Positions 15,233-23,387 of a stretch of 64,000 nt of DNA are shown one piece after another; position 1 is the stretch's first letter; each line of letters opens with the position of its first letter. A program made the translations under genes and the position numbers. The notes below the pieces were generated by a model, which saw only the letters and a program-made list of their open reading frames with translations, made no database searches and was not told where the DNA came from. Location of the stretch: assembly GCA_001516025.1 (NCBI GenBank), contig LOEU01000014.1, forward strand, positions 124,001 through 188,000. The letters are read 5' to 3'. This DNA is from a bacterium BRH_c32 (GTDB lineage: Bacteria > Bacteroidota > Ignavibacteria > Ignavibacteriales > Melioribacteraceae).

Positions 15233-16279
15233 TCAACCAAAGAAAGTGCTTGCTACTTCAAATAACTTCATATCAACTGTCTTTAATTTACCAACAGCAT
15301 CTGCAAGACTTGCTGCAACTATTTCGCTTCCCTGAAGAGCAGCCATATAACCATATTTTTCTTCAACTAATAACTCAACTGCAAAAACACCAAATCTTGT
15401 AGCTAATACTCTATCATAAGCAGTAGGTGAACCACCTCTTTGAATATGCCCTAAGATTGTAGCTCTAGTTTCATAACCTGTTCTTTTTTCAATTTCTTCT
15501 GCTAAAATATTTCCAATGCCGCCTAATCTAACATGACCGAAAGAATCTTTTTTCATGCTTGTTAAAACGAAAGAACCATCTTTATCTGATTCTTCTTCAG
15601 TTTGGAGCTTAGCCCCTTCTGAAACAACCACTATACTAAATGACTTACCGCGTGCGTGTCTTTGTTTTAATACGTCAATTACTTCTTCGAAATTAAATGG
15701 TTTTTCCGGAATTAAAATTATATCTGCACCACCTGCAATTCCTGAATGAACAGCAATCCATCCTGCATGTCTTCCCATTACTTCCACTACAATAACTCTG
15801 TTGTGTGATTCAGCAGTTGTATGCAATCTATCAATAGCTTCGGTAGCAATATTTACGGCTGTATCAAATCCGAATGTATAATCAGTAGCATTCAAATCAT
15901 TATCAATTGTTTTTGGAACACCGACAACTTTTACACCTGATGCTGCGAGTTTAGAAGCAACTCCTAAAGTATCTTCTCCGCCAATAGCAACGATGCAATC
16001 GATACCATTCTTTTCCATATTTTCTTTTAGTTTTGATTCGCCATTCTCTACTTTATAAATGTTTGTTCTGGAAGTTCCAAGAATAGTTCCTCCTCTATGA
16101 AGAATACCGGAAACCGATTCCATAGTTAATGGAGTGTAATTGTTTTCTAAAATTCCTTTCCATCCTTCTTTAATTCCAAGACATTCGTGACCTAGACTTA
16201 AAGATTTGCGAACAACCGCACGAATAACGGCATTCAATCCGGGGCAATCTCCACCCCCTGTCAATACACCTATTTTCAT
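15233..16279 (-). CDS. 6-phosphofructokinase, probably pyrophosphate-dependent
   Basis: A 348-residue cytoplasmic glycolytic enzyme that phosphorylates fructose 6-phosphate at C1. The N-terminal nucleotide loop GVLTGGGDCPGLN and the catalytic loop PKTIDNDL are intact. Two residues separate ATP from pyrophosphate users in this family. The Gly-Gly-Asp-Gly loop reads GGEDTLG here, with Asp at the position called 104 in E. coli PfkA. The residue before TIDND is Lys, where ATP enzymes have Gly (position 124). Asp plus Lys is the pyrophosphate type, as in the group III enzyme of Amycolatopsis. If so, the step is reversible and saves ATP. The gene is 17 bases downstream of the helicase gene on the same strand. 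Confidence 0.9.
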   Translation of the reverse strand: MKIGVLTGGGDCPGLNAVIRAVVRKSLSLGHECLGIKEGWKGILENNYTPLTMESVSGILHRGGTILGTSRTNIYKVENGESKLKENMEKNGIDCIVAIGGEDTLGVASKLAASGVKVVGVPKTIDNDLNATDYTFGFDTAVNIATEAIDRLHTTAESHNRVIVVEVMGRHAGWIAVHSGIAGGADIILIPEKPFNFEEVIDVLKQRHARGKSFSIVVVSEGAKLQTEEESDKDGSFVLTSMKKDSFGHVRLGGIGNILAEEIEKRTGYETRATILGHIQRGGSPTAYDRVLATRFGVFAVELLVEEKYGYMAALQGSEIVAASLADAVGKLKTVDMKLFEVASTFFG

Positions 16280-16296
16280 TACAACTCCATTATTTA

Positions 16297-18471
16297 TTAT
16301 AAAAGTTTTAAATTCGCAAATTTTACTAATAGTTGCTTTGTGCCTGTATCCTCAAATGAAATGGTGATTCTTTGTGTATCTCCATTTCCGGTAATAGCCA
16401 ATACTTTACCATTTCCAAATATATCATGACTTACTCGGCTGCCTACTCTAAATGATCTTTTTTCTTGATCATAATCATCATAACTCTCTTGATAATATTC
16501 ATCAAAATCACCTTTTCTTCTTCTGCCGCTTTTTCTATTGCTTCCATCTATTACTTCTTCAACAGAATTAGGATTTAATTCATCTATAAATCTCGATTTA
16601 TTTTGATAGGCAACTTCACCAAACCTATATCTCGAACGAGCAAATGAAATAAATACTTTTTTCATCGCACGTGTTATTGCTACGTAAAATAATCTTCTTT
16701 CTTCCTCGATTTTGGAATCCGAATCAAACCTTGGATTCAATGGGAATATATCTTCTTCGCATCCTGTAATAAAGACTACCGGAAACTCTAATCCTTTGGC
16801 ACTATGAACCGTCATTAAAGTGATAGAATTTTTCGATTCATCATATTGATCAATTCCTGCTACAAGGGAAACTTCAGCAAGATACTGTTCTAAAGTGGCT
16901 TCCGGAAATTCTTTATTAAATTCTTGAATAGAAGCTAAAAGCTCATGAATATTATCGTATCGACTTGCAGAATCTTGAGAGTTTTCTTCTTTATACATTC
17001 TTAATATACCTAATTCATCAACTAAAGCAGAAGTTAGCTCACCGATAGAAAGCTTCGATTGAAGATCAATATATTTATCTAATAATATTCTAAACTGCTT
17101 TACATTCTTCTGAATTCTTTCTTTGACTTCAATTACCTCAAATACTCTCGCCATTGTCTTAAATAAAGATAAATTGAGCTTTCTCGAAAATGCAATCATT
17201 TTTGTTATTGAAGTATTACCAATTCCTCTTTGAGGGAAATTCATTATTCTTAATAAACTCTCTTCATCATCCTGATTCGAGAGTACTCTTAAATAAGCTA
17301 AAACGTCTTTTACCTCTTTTCTTCTATAAAACTCAACTCCGCCGACAATCTTATAAGGAATTTTTTCTCTTCTAAAGGCATCTTCTAAAGCTCTCGATTG
17401 TGCATTTGTGCGATATAATATTGCGATGTCATTTAATGAAAGTTTCTTTGTCGAAATTTCCTTTTTAATTTTTTTTGCTATCTGAAAAGCTTCGTCCTTT
17501 TCATCAGAACATTTGACTAAAGTAATTTCTTCCCCTTCAGGGTTTTCAGTCCAAAGAGTCTTAGCTATTTGCTCTGTATTCTTTTTTATAATAGAATCAG
17601 CGGCTAAAAGAATATTTTTAGTCGAACGATAATTCTGCTCCAATCTGAATATTTTTGCCTTGCTGAAATCCTTTTCAAAATCGAGCATATTTCTAATATT
17701 AGCGCCTCTCCAGCCATAAATGCTTTGAGCGTCATCACCTACTACACATAACTTATCTTTCACAGGTGACAGAATCTTAACTATCTCATATTGCGCATTA
17801 TTAGTATCTTGGTATTCATCTACTAAAATATATTTAAACATTTTTTTGTATTTCTGAAGAATTCGGACATTATTATTAAATAACTCAATTGGTTTAAGAA
17901 GAAGATCATCAAAATCCATCGAGTTATTCTCTCTCAATCTTTTATTATACTCTATATAAACTTCGCCTATTTTCTTTTCTGCAATTGTACTAGCAATATT
18001 ATTTGAATACTCCTCAGGAGTAATCATATGATTTTTGAAATTGCTGATTTTATGCTGAATTGAATTAGCTGTTACATTTTCAAGATTTATACTTAAATAT
18101 TGAAGAATGTTACTGACTAAAGAAACTGAGTCTTCTCTGTCATAAATGGAAAAGTTACTATTGTAATTTATTGCGGTCGCTTCAATACGCAAGATTCTTG
18201 CAAAAATAGAATGGAATGTCCCCATCCAAAGAGAATCGGCTTTTTTACCGATAAGCTCTCGGATTCTCTCTTTCATTTCTCTTGCAGCTTTGTTAGTGAA
18301 TGTTAAGGCAAGAATAGATTCGGGTTCGAGTCCTTCTTGAATAAGATATGCAATTTTATAAGTTAAAACCCTAGTTTTACCGGAGCCGGCACCGGCAACA
18401 ACGATGTGAGGACCGGCATTATACTCTACAGCATTTCTTTGTTGCGCGTTTAGCTTGGTTAGAATTTTCAT
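16297..18471 (-). CDS. UvrD/PcrA-type 3'-5' DNA helicase
   Basis: A 724-residue superfamily 1A helicase for repair and replication restart. The Walker A AGAGSGKT, the motif LTFTNKAAREM, the Walker B VDEYQDTN, GDDAQSIYGWRGA, LEQNYRST, VHSAKGLEFPVVF and VAITRA motifs are all present. A C-terminal Tudor-like domain, typical of PcrA/UvrD, follows a charged linker (RVGSRVSHDIFGNGKV). I use ATG at 18471 because AAAGGA lies just upstream of it. A longer frame starting at 18492 has no such site. It is followed closely by the phosphofructokinase gene. Confidence 0.92.
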   Translation of the reverse strand: MKILTKLNAQQRNAVEYNAGPHIVVAGAGSGKTRVLTYKIAYLIQEGLEPESILALTFTNKAAREMKERIRELIGKKADSLWMGTFHSIFARILRIEATAINYNSNFSIYDREDSVSLVSNILQYLSINLENVTANSIQHKISNFKNHMITPEEYSNNIASTIAEKKIGEVYIEYNKRLRENNSMDFDDLLLKPIELFNNNVRILQKYKKMFKYILVDEYQDTNNAQYEIVKILSPVKDKLCVVGDDAQSIYGWRGANIRNMLDFEKDFSKAKIFRLEQNYRSTKNILLAADSIIKKNTEQIAKTLWTENPEGEEITLVKCSDEKDEAFQIAKKIKKEISTKKLSLNDIAILYRTNAQSRALEDAFRREKIPYKIVGGVEFYRRKEVKDVLAYLRVLSNQDDEESLLRIMNFPQRGIGNTSITKMIAFSRKLNLSLFKTMARVFEVIEVKERIQKNVKQFRILLDKYIDLQSKLSIGELTSALVDELGILRMYKEENSQDSASRYDNIHELLASIQEFNKEFPEATLEQYLAEVSLVAGIDQYDESKNSITLMTVHSAKGLEFPVVFITGCEEDIFPLNPRFDSDSKIEEERRLFYVAITRAMKKVFISFARSRYRFGEVAYQNKSRFIDELNPNSVEEVIDGSNRKSGRRRKGDFDEYYQESYDDYDQEKRSFRVGSRVSHDIFGNGKVLAITGNGDTQRITISFEDTGTKQLLVKFANLKLL

Positions 18472-18547
18472 ATATCCTTTATTTTTTAGCATGCAAATTT
18501 ACAAAATAAAGGTGAAAATTTCAATTTAGATTAAATAAATGCTCATC

Positions 18548-19510
18548 TCATAGCTTTATTACGAATTTACCATCCTTCATAATGACTTTATCATCAAAAA
18601 ATACAGTTGGTTTTTTAATTACACCATCAACATGAATTGGAACATTCACCGACCCGCCCATTGATTTATTATCCCCAAGTGCGATATGAACCGTTCCCAT
18701 TACTTTTTCATCTTCTAAAATATAACCGCTAAGTTTAGCTTTATCGTTAGTCCCAATTCCAAATTCTGCAATATTTCTTCCTTTTTTACCAAATGGCTTT
18801 AACATTTCCACTAATTGAGTTGCTTTTTTATCTCCGGTTATCTCGGTAGCCAGACCATTCTTTACATGAATTGTTATAGGTTTCTCCAACATTCCGATCC
18901 CTGCAAATGAACCGTCAACAACAAATTTTCCGTTACTTTTTCCTTCCCAAGGAGCTAAAAAAGTTTCGCCTGTGGGTAAATTTCCACTTTCTGTTTTTTT
19001 ATGGAAAAGTCCTTTACTTGCATAAATACCTCTCCCCTTCATATCCATCGTTAAATCCGTTCCAAGTTTTGTTGTTACTCTAACAGTAGAAACCTTTTCT
19101 AATATTTTTTTAAGTTTGAGAGTTCGGTTGGAGATAGCTTTATAATCGGCATTCAATCCTCGTATCATAATTGATTCTGTGATACCGGGGAAAGTTGCCA
19201 CCCTTACACCCGAAGCAGAAGCTGCTCTTCTGGCATTTGTGTGAGTTAAAGATTTTGTTGTAGGACATAATACAATATCATACTTCTTCATTAATTCTGC
19301 TAATTGTGGAGAAGGTTCTTCGCCATTAGTTTTACCAGGTTTGGTTTCAACCAATAAAGCCTCTGCTCCAAGATCAATAGCTGCTTGGAATAAATATTCA
19401 CCAATCTCTTTTTTATTGCTGTCAGTAATTACTAAAACTGTCTCTTTTTTTCTAAATCCCATGCAATCTTTAATAGCAATTTTTGCGGCATCATATAATT
19501 TTTTTTTCAT
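18548..19510 (-). CDS. M29 aminopeptidase/NicX-like metal-dependent protein
   Basis: A 320-residue cytoplasmic protein of the group annotated as leucyl aminopeptidase (aminopeptidase T) or NicX-like. The N-terminal Rossmann-like half (DCMGFRKKETVLVITD, DIVLCPTTKSLTHT) and the C-terminal half with metal-site candidates (EFGIGTNDKAK, GTVHIALGDNKSMGG, NVPIHVDGV) fit that fold. Family members are either metalloaminopeptidases or ring-cleaving hydrolases, and the sequence alone does not separate these. Peptidase, transporter and dipeptidase neighbours favour peptide use. AAGGAG precedes the ATG at 19510. Confidence 0.75.
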   Translation of the reverse strand: MKKKLYDAAKIAIKDCMGFRKKETVLVITDSNKKEIGEYLFQAAIDLGAEALLVETKPGKTNGEEPSPQLAELMKKYDIVLCPTTKSLTHTNARRAASASGVRVATFPGITESIMIRGLNADYKAISNRTLKLKKILEKVSTVRVTTKLGTDLTMDMKGRGIYASKGLFHKKTESGNLPTGETFLAPWEGKSNGKFVVDGSFAGIGMLEKPITIHVKNGLATEITGDKKATQLVEMLKPFGKKGRNIAEFGIGTNDKAKLSGYILEDEKVMGTVHIALGDNKSMGGSVNVPIHVDGVIKKPTVFFDDKVIMKDGKFVIKL

Positions 19511-19522
19511 ATTAATCTCTCC

Positions 19523-20251
19523 TTAAAGTGGGAATCCTACATTTAATTGAATTGAAGTTATAATGCTTCCTTTCTCGATTACCGGATTTTCATTATTCGG
19601 ATATAATAAGTTTTGGTCGCTGCTAAAATTATTGATTTTATAGAAAGAGTAATATGCTCCTCCTTCAAGGCTAATATAATCAGGAATAATATGCAAAATA
19701 AACCCCGAACCTACAAAATAAGATAGATTATTTTCAGAATTTTCGTAATCGGTTTCCGAAATAACTTCATTATTAATAATTGTCTGATGATTAAAATTAG
19801 GAGAATAAAATGAGAACCCTCCTTCAACAACTTTCAGATCTAAGAACTTGAATATTGGTACTCCTAAATCAACTGCCACATTCCAATTATTCATAGTTAA
19901 TTCAAATTTTTCACTTGTTAGACTCGTACCGGTTAAATTCGATATCTCTTTTTGCTCTTTAAAGAACTGGTAATAAATCTTAGTAGAGAAAAAGAATGAT
20001 TCAAATCGGGCTCTGAAAATATTCCCCCCAATTTTAAATCCTGTACCGGTTTTAAAAGTAATCTTTGAATCCAGACCAGTGTATTGACTATTAATAAGAT
20101 TATTTAGATTATCTACCTTATAATTCATTTGCGAATAACCGCCAATAAATCCAGATAAGCCCAAACATCCGAATCCAAATGATTGCGCATTTAAATTAGT
20201 AGAATAAACTAATACAAGTATTATGAAAAACTTGATCTTATTTTTTATCAT
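19523..20251 (-). CDS. Hypothetical outer-membrane beta-barrel protein
   Basis: A 242-residue exported protein that I do not recognise. It has a signal peptide (about 1-22, FFIILVLVYSTNLNAQ), then alternating beta-strands rich in Gly, Tyr and Phe, and a C-terminal strand ending in an aromatic-poor LNVGFPL. This suggests a small outer-membrane barrel of eight to ten strands. Its start overlaps the end of the MFS gene by 14 bases, so it is co-translated with it. It may help a substrate of that carrier cross the outer membrane, but this is inferred from the overlap only. Confidence 0.6.
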   Translation of the reverse strand: MIKNKIKFFIILVLVYSTNLNAQSFGFGCLGLSGFIGGYSQMNYKVDNLNNLINSQYTGLDSKITFKTGTGFKIGGNIFRARFESFFFSTKIYYQFFKEQKEISNLTGTSLTSEKFELTMNNWNVAVDLGVPIFKFLDLKVVEGGFSFYSPNFNHQTIINNEVISETDYENSENNLSYFVGSGFILHIIPDYISLEGGAYYSFYKINNFSSDQNLLYPNNENPVIEKGSIITSIQLNVGFPL

Positions 20252-21500
20252 TTAAAATTCCTTTTTCCAATCCATGTCCATTTGCAGATAATTCACTACG
20301 CCACAAACTGAATGCAAAAAACAATCCAAAAAATCCCAAGGTGGAGAAAAACCACATTCCTAAAGTATAACCACCACTATAATCATTTGCCCAGCCAATA
20401 ACAAAATTAAAAAATGCCAAACCAATATTCTGAATCATAGTCATTAATCCATAACCGGTGCCTAGTTTTGCTTCCGGTACTATTATCGCAACCGATGGCC
20501 ACATTATGGCAGGGATTAAAGAAAATGAAATTCCCATAATTATCATAGGAATATATAAAGGAATTTGTGTATATGCCATTATTAAATAAACCGGAATCAA
20601 TAATAATGAGCCTAACATCATTAATTTAGCTCTATGCCCCACATAATCAGATGCTAATCCGAATAGAGGAGTGAGAATCATAGCTGATAGTGTTAGAATA
20701 CTCGATAAGAATCCACCATATTCACGTGTAGCTCCATGTACATCCATGAAAAATTTTACGGCAAATGTTTGAAATGGGAAAATGCCTGAATAAAAAGTAA
20801 CACATAATAGTACTACAAACCAATAAGAACGTGAGAAAGAAAATATCTCTTTGAAATTAATTTTATCCTGATTTGTCGTACTACCTAAATTATAATTTTT
20901 CTCGGCAAAGAAATCCATACCGAAATAAATTATTGCCGAGACTATTGAAATAGTCCCGGCAATCAATGCTAAGAATAATGGATCTTTGTAACTTTCATAA
21001 AAAGCTCTTCCCCATGTTGGAGAATTTAAAGCAGCAAAAGAACCTAATCTCGCAATCGTTAAATTCAATCCGAATGCAAATGATAATTGTTTTCCTTTAA
21101 ACCAACGTCCAATTACAGTCGTAATAGCCACAATCATTGATTCTGCACCGAGACCGAATATCAACCTTCCTGCCGCCATTACAACTAGATCATCTCCCAT
21201 AAAAGTAACGAAAGCTCCTAAGAAACAGAGTGCAGTAAATATTAGAGTTGATACTCGAGTACCAATTCTATCAATAATAATTCCTCCAATTAATACCATA
21301 AAAATATTCGGAAGACTATATATCCCCTGCAATAATCCAATATTTGCATCGGTAAAATTCAATTGTTTAGATAAAAGATCAGCTAATGGACTAATACTAT
21401 CATATATATAATAATTGCCAAATTGAGCAATGCTTATTATGAGTAATACAATCCACCTAAAAATTGCCGATGGTTCTTTATATTTGCTTTGAGTATTCAA
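20238..21500 (-). CDS. Major facilitator superfamily transporter
   Basis: A 420-residue carrier with 12 predicted membrane helices in two halves. The motif between helices 2 and 3 reads GGIIIDRIGTRVSTL and the corresponding one in the second half reads GLASDYVGHRAKLMM. The start is TTG at 21500, with AGGA at normal spacing and no usable ATG near. The substrate is unknown; the nearest types I recognise are anion or sugar-acid carriers. It lies between the PepD-like dipeptidase and the barrel protein in one tight minus-strand run, which suggests an amino-acid or peptide-related substrate. Confidence 0.8.
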   Translation of the reverse strand: MNTQSKYKEPSAIFRWIVLLIISIAQFGNYYIYDSISPLADLLSKQLNFTDANIGLLQGIYSLPNIFMVLIGGIIIDRIGTRVSTLIFTALCFLGAFVTFMGDDLVVMAAGRLIFGLGAESMIVAITTVIGRWFKGKQLSFAFGLNLTIARLGSFAALNSPTWGRAFYESYKDPLFLALIAGTISIVSAIIYFGMDFFAEKNYNLGSTTNQDKINFKEIFSFSRSYWFVVLLCVTFYSGIFPFQTFAVKFFMDVHGATREYGGFLSSILTLSAMILTPLFGLASDYVGHRAKLMMLGSLLLIPVYLIMAYTQIPLYIPMIIMGISFSLIPAIMWPSVAIIVPEAKLGTGYGLMTMIQNIGLAFFNFVIGWANDYSGGYTLGMWFFSTLGFFGLFFAFSLWRSELSANGHGLEKGILNDKK

Positions 21501-21514
21501 TTTAAATCCTATTT

Positions 21515-22972
21515 TCAGATAGATGGAACATTCTTAAGTGAATTAACTAAAAGATCCCAGAACTTATTAACAGTACTAATCTGAACTTTTTCATCAGGAG
21601 AATGTGGATTCATGATCGTAGGACCGAAAGAGATCATATCCATATCAGGATATCTTTCTTTGATTATTCCACATTCTAAACCTGCATGAATCGCTTTAAT
21701 TTCAGGTTCTTTTTTATATTTCTTTTTAAATTCACTTTTCAATACTTTCAATCCTACTGATTTTAAGTCAGGCTGCCATCCGGGATAACTATCACCATGA
21801 GTTACTTCTGCGCCGGTTAATTGGAATACAGTTGTTACCATTGCAGTTGTATCTCTTTTCTCACTTTCAATTGAGCTTCTCTGACTTGTTGTAACAAAAA
21901 CACCTTTTGGTTTTGTTTCCACAACTGCTAAATTGGTAGATGTCTGAACAAGTCCATCAATCTCCATACTCATCTTCTGAACACCATTTGCAACTATATA
22001 AAGACCTTTCAATAAATTATTAGTGGTTTTCTTATCCATTACTTTTGCTTTCGATGAAGATTTTTTTACTTCGACTAAAAATCCTTCTTCTACAAAAGAG
22101 ATTTCATTTTTTACCATAGCTTCAAAATTTGAGATTGCTACTTGAAGTGCTTCAACGTTTTTATTAGATACTCTTACTAATGCAAAACTTTCTCTTGGTA
22201 TAGCATTATGCTTACTTCCACCATTAAGAGAAACTAATCTAACGTTATATTTATCTCTCAATTCCAAAAGTAAACGAACGATAATTTTTATAGAATTACC
22301 TCTTCCCGAATTAATATCTAATCCCGAATGTCCGCCTCTTAATCCTTTTATAGTAATTGCAAATGCAGTTGTATTAGCCGGAGGATCTTCCATTTTTGGT
22401 TTATAAGTTGCATAAGTATTTTGTCCGCCGGCACAACCGATATAAAGAGCCTCATCTTCAGAATCGAGATTGAATAATATTTTCGACTCTAAGAATCCTG
22501 GTTTTAATGCTTGAGCACCGTTCAAACCTGTCTCTTCATCAAGTGTAAAAAGAGCTTCAATCGGTCCTAGATTTAAATCATCCGATTCTAAAATTGCTAA
22601 TGTAGAAGCAACACCAATTCCGTTATCAGCACCTAAGGTTGTTCCTCTTGCTTTTACCCAATCGCCATCGATATAATAATCAACAGGGTCTTTTAAGAAA
22701 TCATGTTTTACGTCAGAATTTTTTTCCGGAACAATGTCTAAATGTCCTTGCAAAACAACCGGAGTTAATTTTTCCTTACCCGGAGATGCAGGTTTAATAA
22801 CTACTATATTACCGAATGAATCAACTTTGGTTTTAAGCTTTTTATCTTTTGCAAATTTTAGGACATATTCTGCGGCTTTTTCTTCATGTCTTGAAGGACG
22901 TGGTATGTTGCATAAATTTTCGAAATGTTTCCAAACAATCTGTGGTTTTAATTCTGCTAATTTGTTAGCCAT
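21515..22972 (-). CDS. pepD: Aminoacyl-histidine dipeptidase, PepD-type M20 metallopeptidase
   Basis: A 485-residue cytosolic zinc dipeptidase that hydrolyses Xaa-His and a range of other dipeptides. The M20C ligand motifs are visible: VLQGHLDIVP, LGADNGIG, TLDEETGLNGA with the catalytic Glu pair, NLDSED and the C-terminal HAGLECG, SFGPT and NPHSPDE. Length matches E. coli PepD. Two ATGs are adjacent, and the second (22972) has the better six-base distance from AGGAG. The gene overlaps the end of the PqqD-like gene by a few bases. With the OPT transporter upstream it forms a peptide uptake and breakdown group. Confidence 0.92.
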   Translation of the reverse strand: MANKLAELKPQIVWKHFENLCNIPRPSRHEEKAAEYVLKFAKDKKLKTKVDSFGNIVVIKPASPGKEKLTPVVLQGHLDIVPEKNSDVKHDFLKDPVDYYIDGDWVKARGTTLGADNGIGVASTLAILESDDLNLGPIEALFTLDEETGLNGAQALKPGFLESKILFNLDSEDEALYIGCAGGQNTYATYKPKMEDPPANTTAFAITIKGLRGGHSGLDINSGRGNSIKIIVRLLLELRDKYNVRLVSLNGGSKHNAIPRESFALVRVSNKNVEALQVAISNFEAMVKNEISFVEEGFLVEVKKSSSKAKVMDKKTTNNLLKGLYIVANGVQKMSMEIDGLVQTSTNLAVVETKPKGVFVTTSQRSSIESEKRDTTAMVTTVFQLTGAEVTHGDSYPGWQPDLKSVGLKVLKSEFKKKYKKEPEIKAIHAGLECGIIKERYPDMDMISFGPTIMNPHSPDEKVQISTVNKFWDLLVNSLKNVPSI

Positions 22973-23342
22973 CATAAACTCCTGTTATTTCTTTAAATGT
23001 AATTAAACCGCCGTCATAGAGATTCAAAATAAATTTTGATAATCTGTCTTCAGCGGGTTCTACCTTTTCACCAAATACTTCCCTTAATGAAATGATAATA
23101 TCAGATACTTTCTTTTCTCCATCCATCTCTCTAAAGACCTGCGAACCAAAAGCATCTAACTTTAATTTGATTTCCGGTTTTTTTAAGCGAGGTACCAAAT
23201 ATTTTACAAGAATCTTATTCTTGAATTTTGGTATATGAATGGTAACAAGACCATCATTATCTGAAATTTTATAAACCTTTTTGGGAATCATATCTAAAGT
23301 ATTTTTCCCTTTAAGGACTTTTCTTCTTTCTAAAAAATTCAT
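22965..23342 (-). CDS. PqqD-like small protein
   Basis: A 125-residue protein whose second half (about 50-120) follows the PqqD fold: a short beta part, then LKLDAFGSQVFREMDGEKKVSD and a helical wing ending in LYDGGLITF. PqqD-family proteins are RiPP recognition elements that hold precursor peptides for a radical SAM partner. No radical SAM enzyme or precursor gene is seen nearby. In Bacteroidota and relatives such free-standing copies are common beside peptidases. The gene lies between OPT and PepD and overlaps the latter. Its function is not known. Confidence 0.65.
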   Translation of the reverse strand: MNFLERRKVLKGKNTLDMIPKKVYKISDNDGLVTIHIPKFKNKILVKYLVPRLKKPEIKLKLDAFGSQVFREMDGEKKVSDIIISLREVFGEKVEPAEDRLSKFILNLYDGGLITFKEITGVYDG

Positions 23343-23354
23343 AATTATATATAA

Positions 23355-23378
23355 GGGGACCGGATTATACCGGTCCCT
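23355..23378. terminator. Hairpin after the OPT transporter gene
   Basis: GGGACCGG (23356-23363) and CCGGTCCC (23370-23377) form a perfect 8-base-pair stem with a 6-base loop. It follows the OPT stop and precedes the PqqD-like start on the minus strand. The T-run after it is interrupted (CCTTATAT), so termination may be partial, leaving some read-through into the pepD group. Confidence 0.55.
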
Positions 23379-23387
23379 AATTTTAAG

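Noticed and set aside
18472..18492. Seven-residue extension of the helicase
   Set aside because: The AAAGGA site lies between this start and the ATG at 18471, so the inner start is used.
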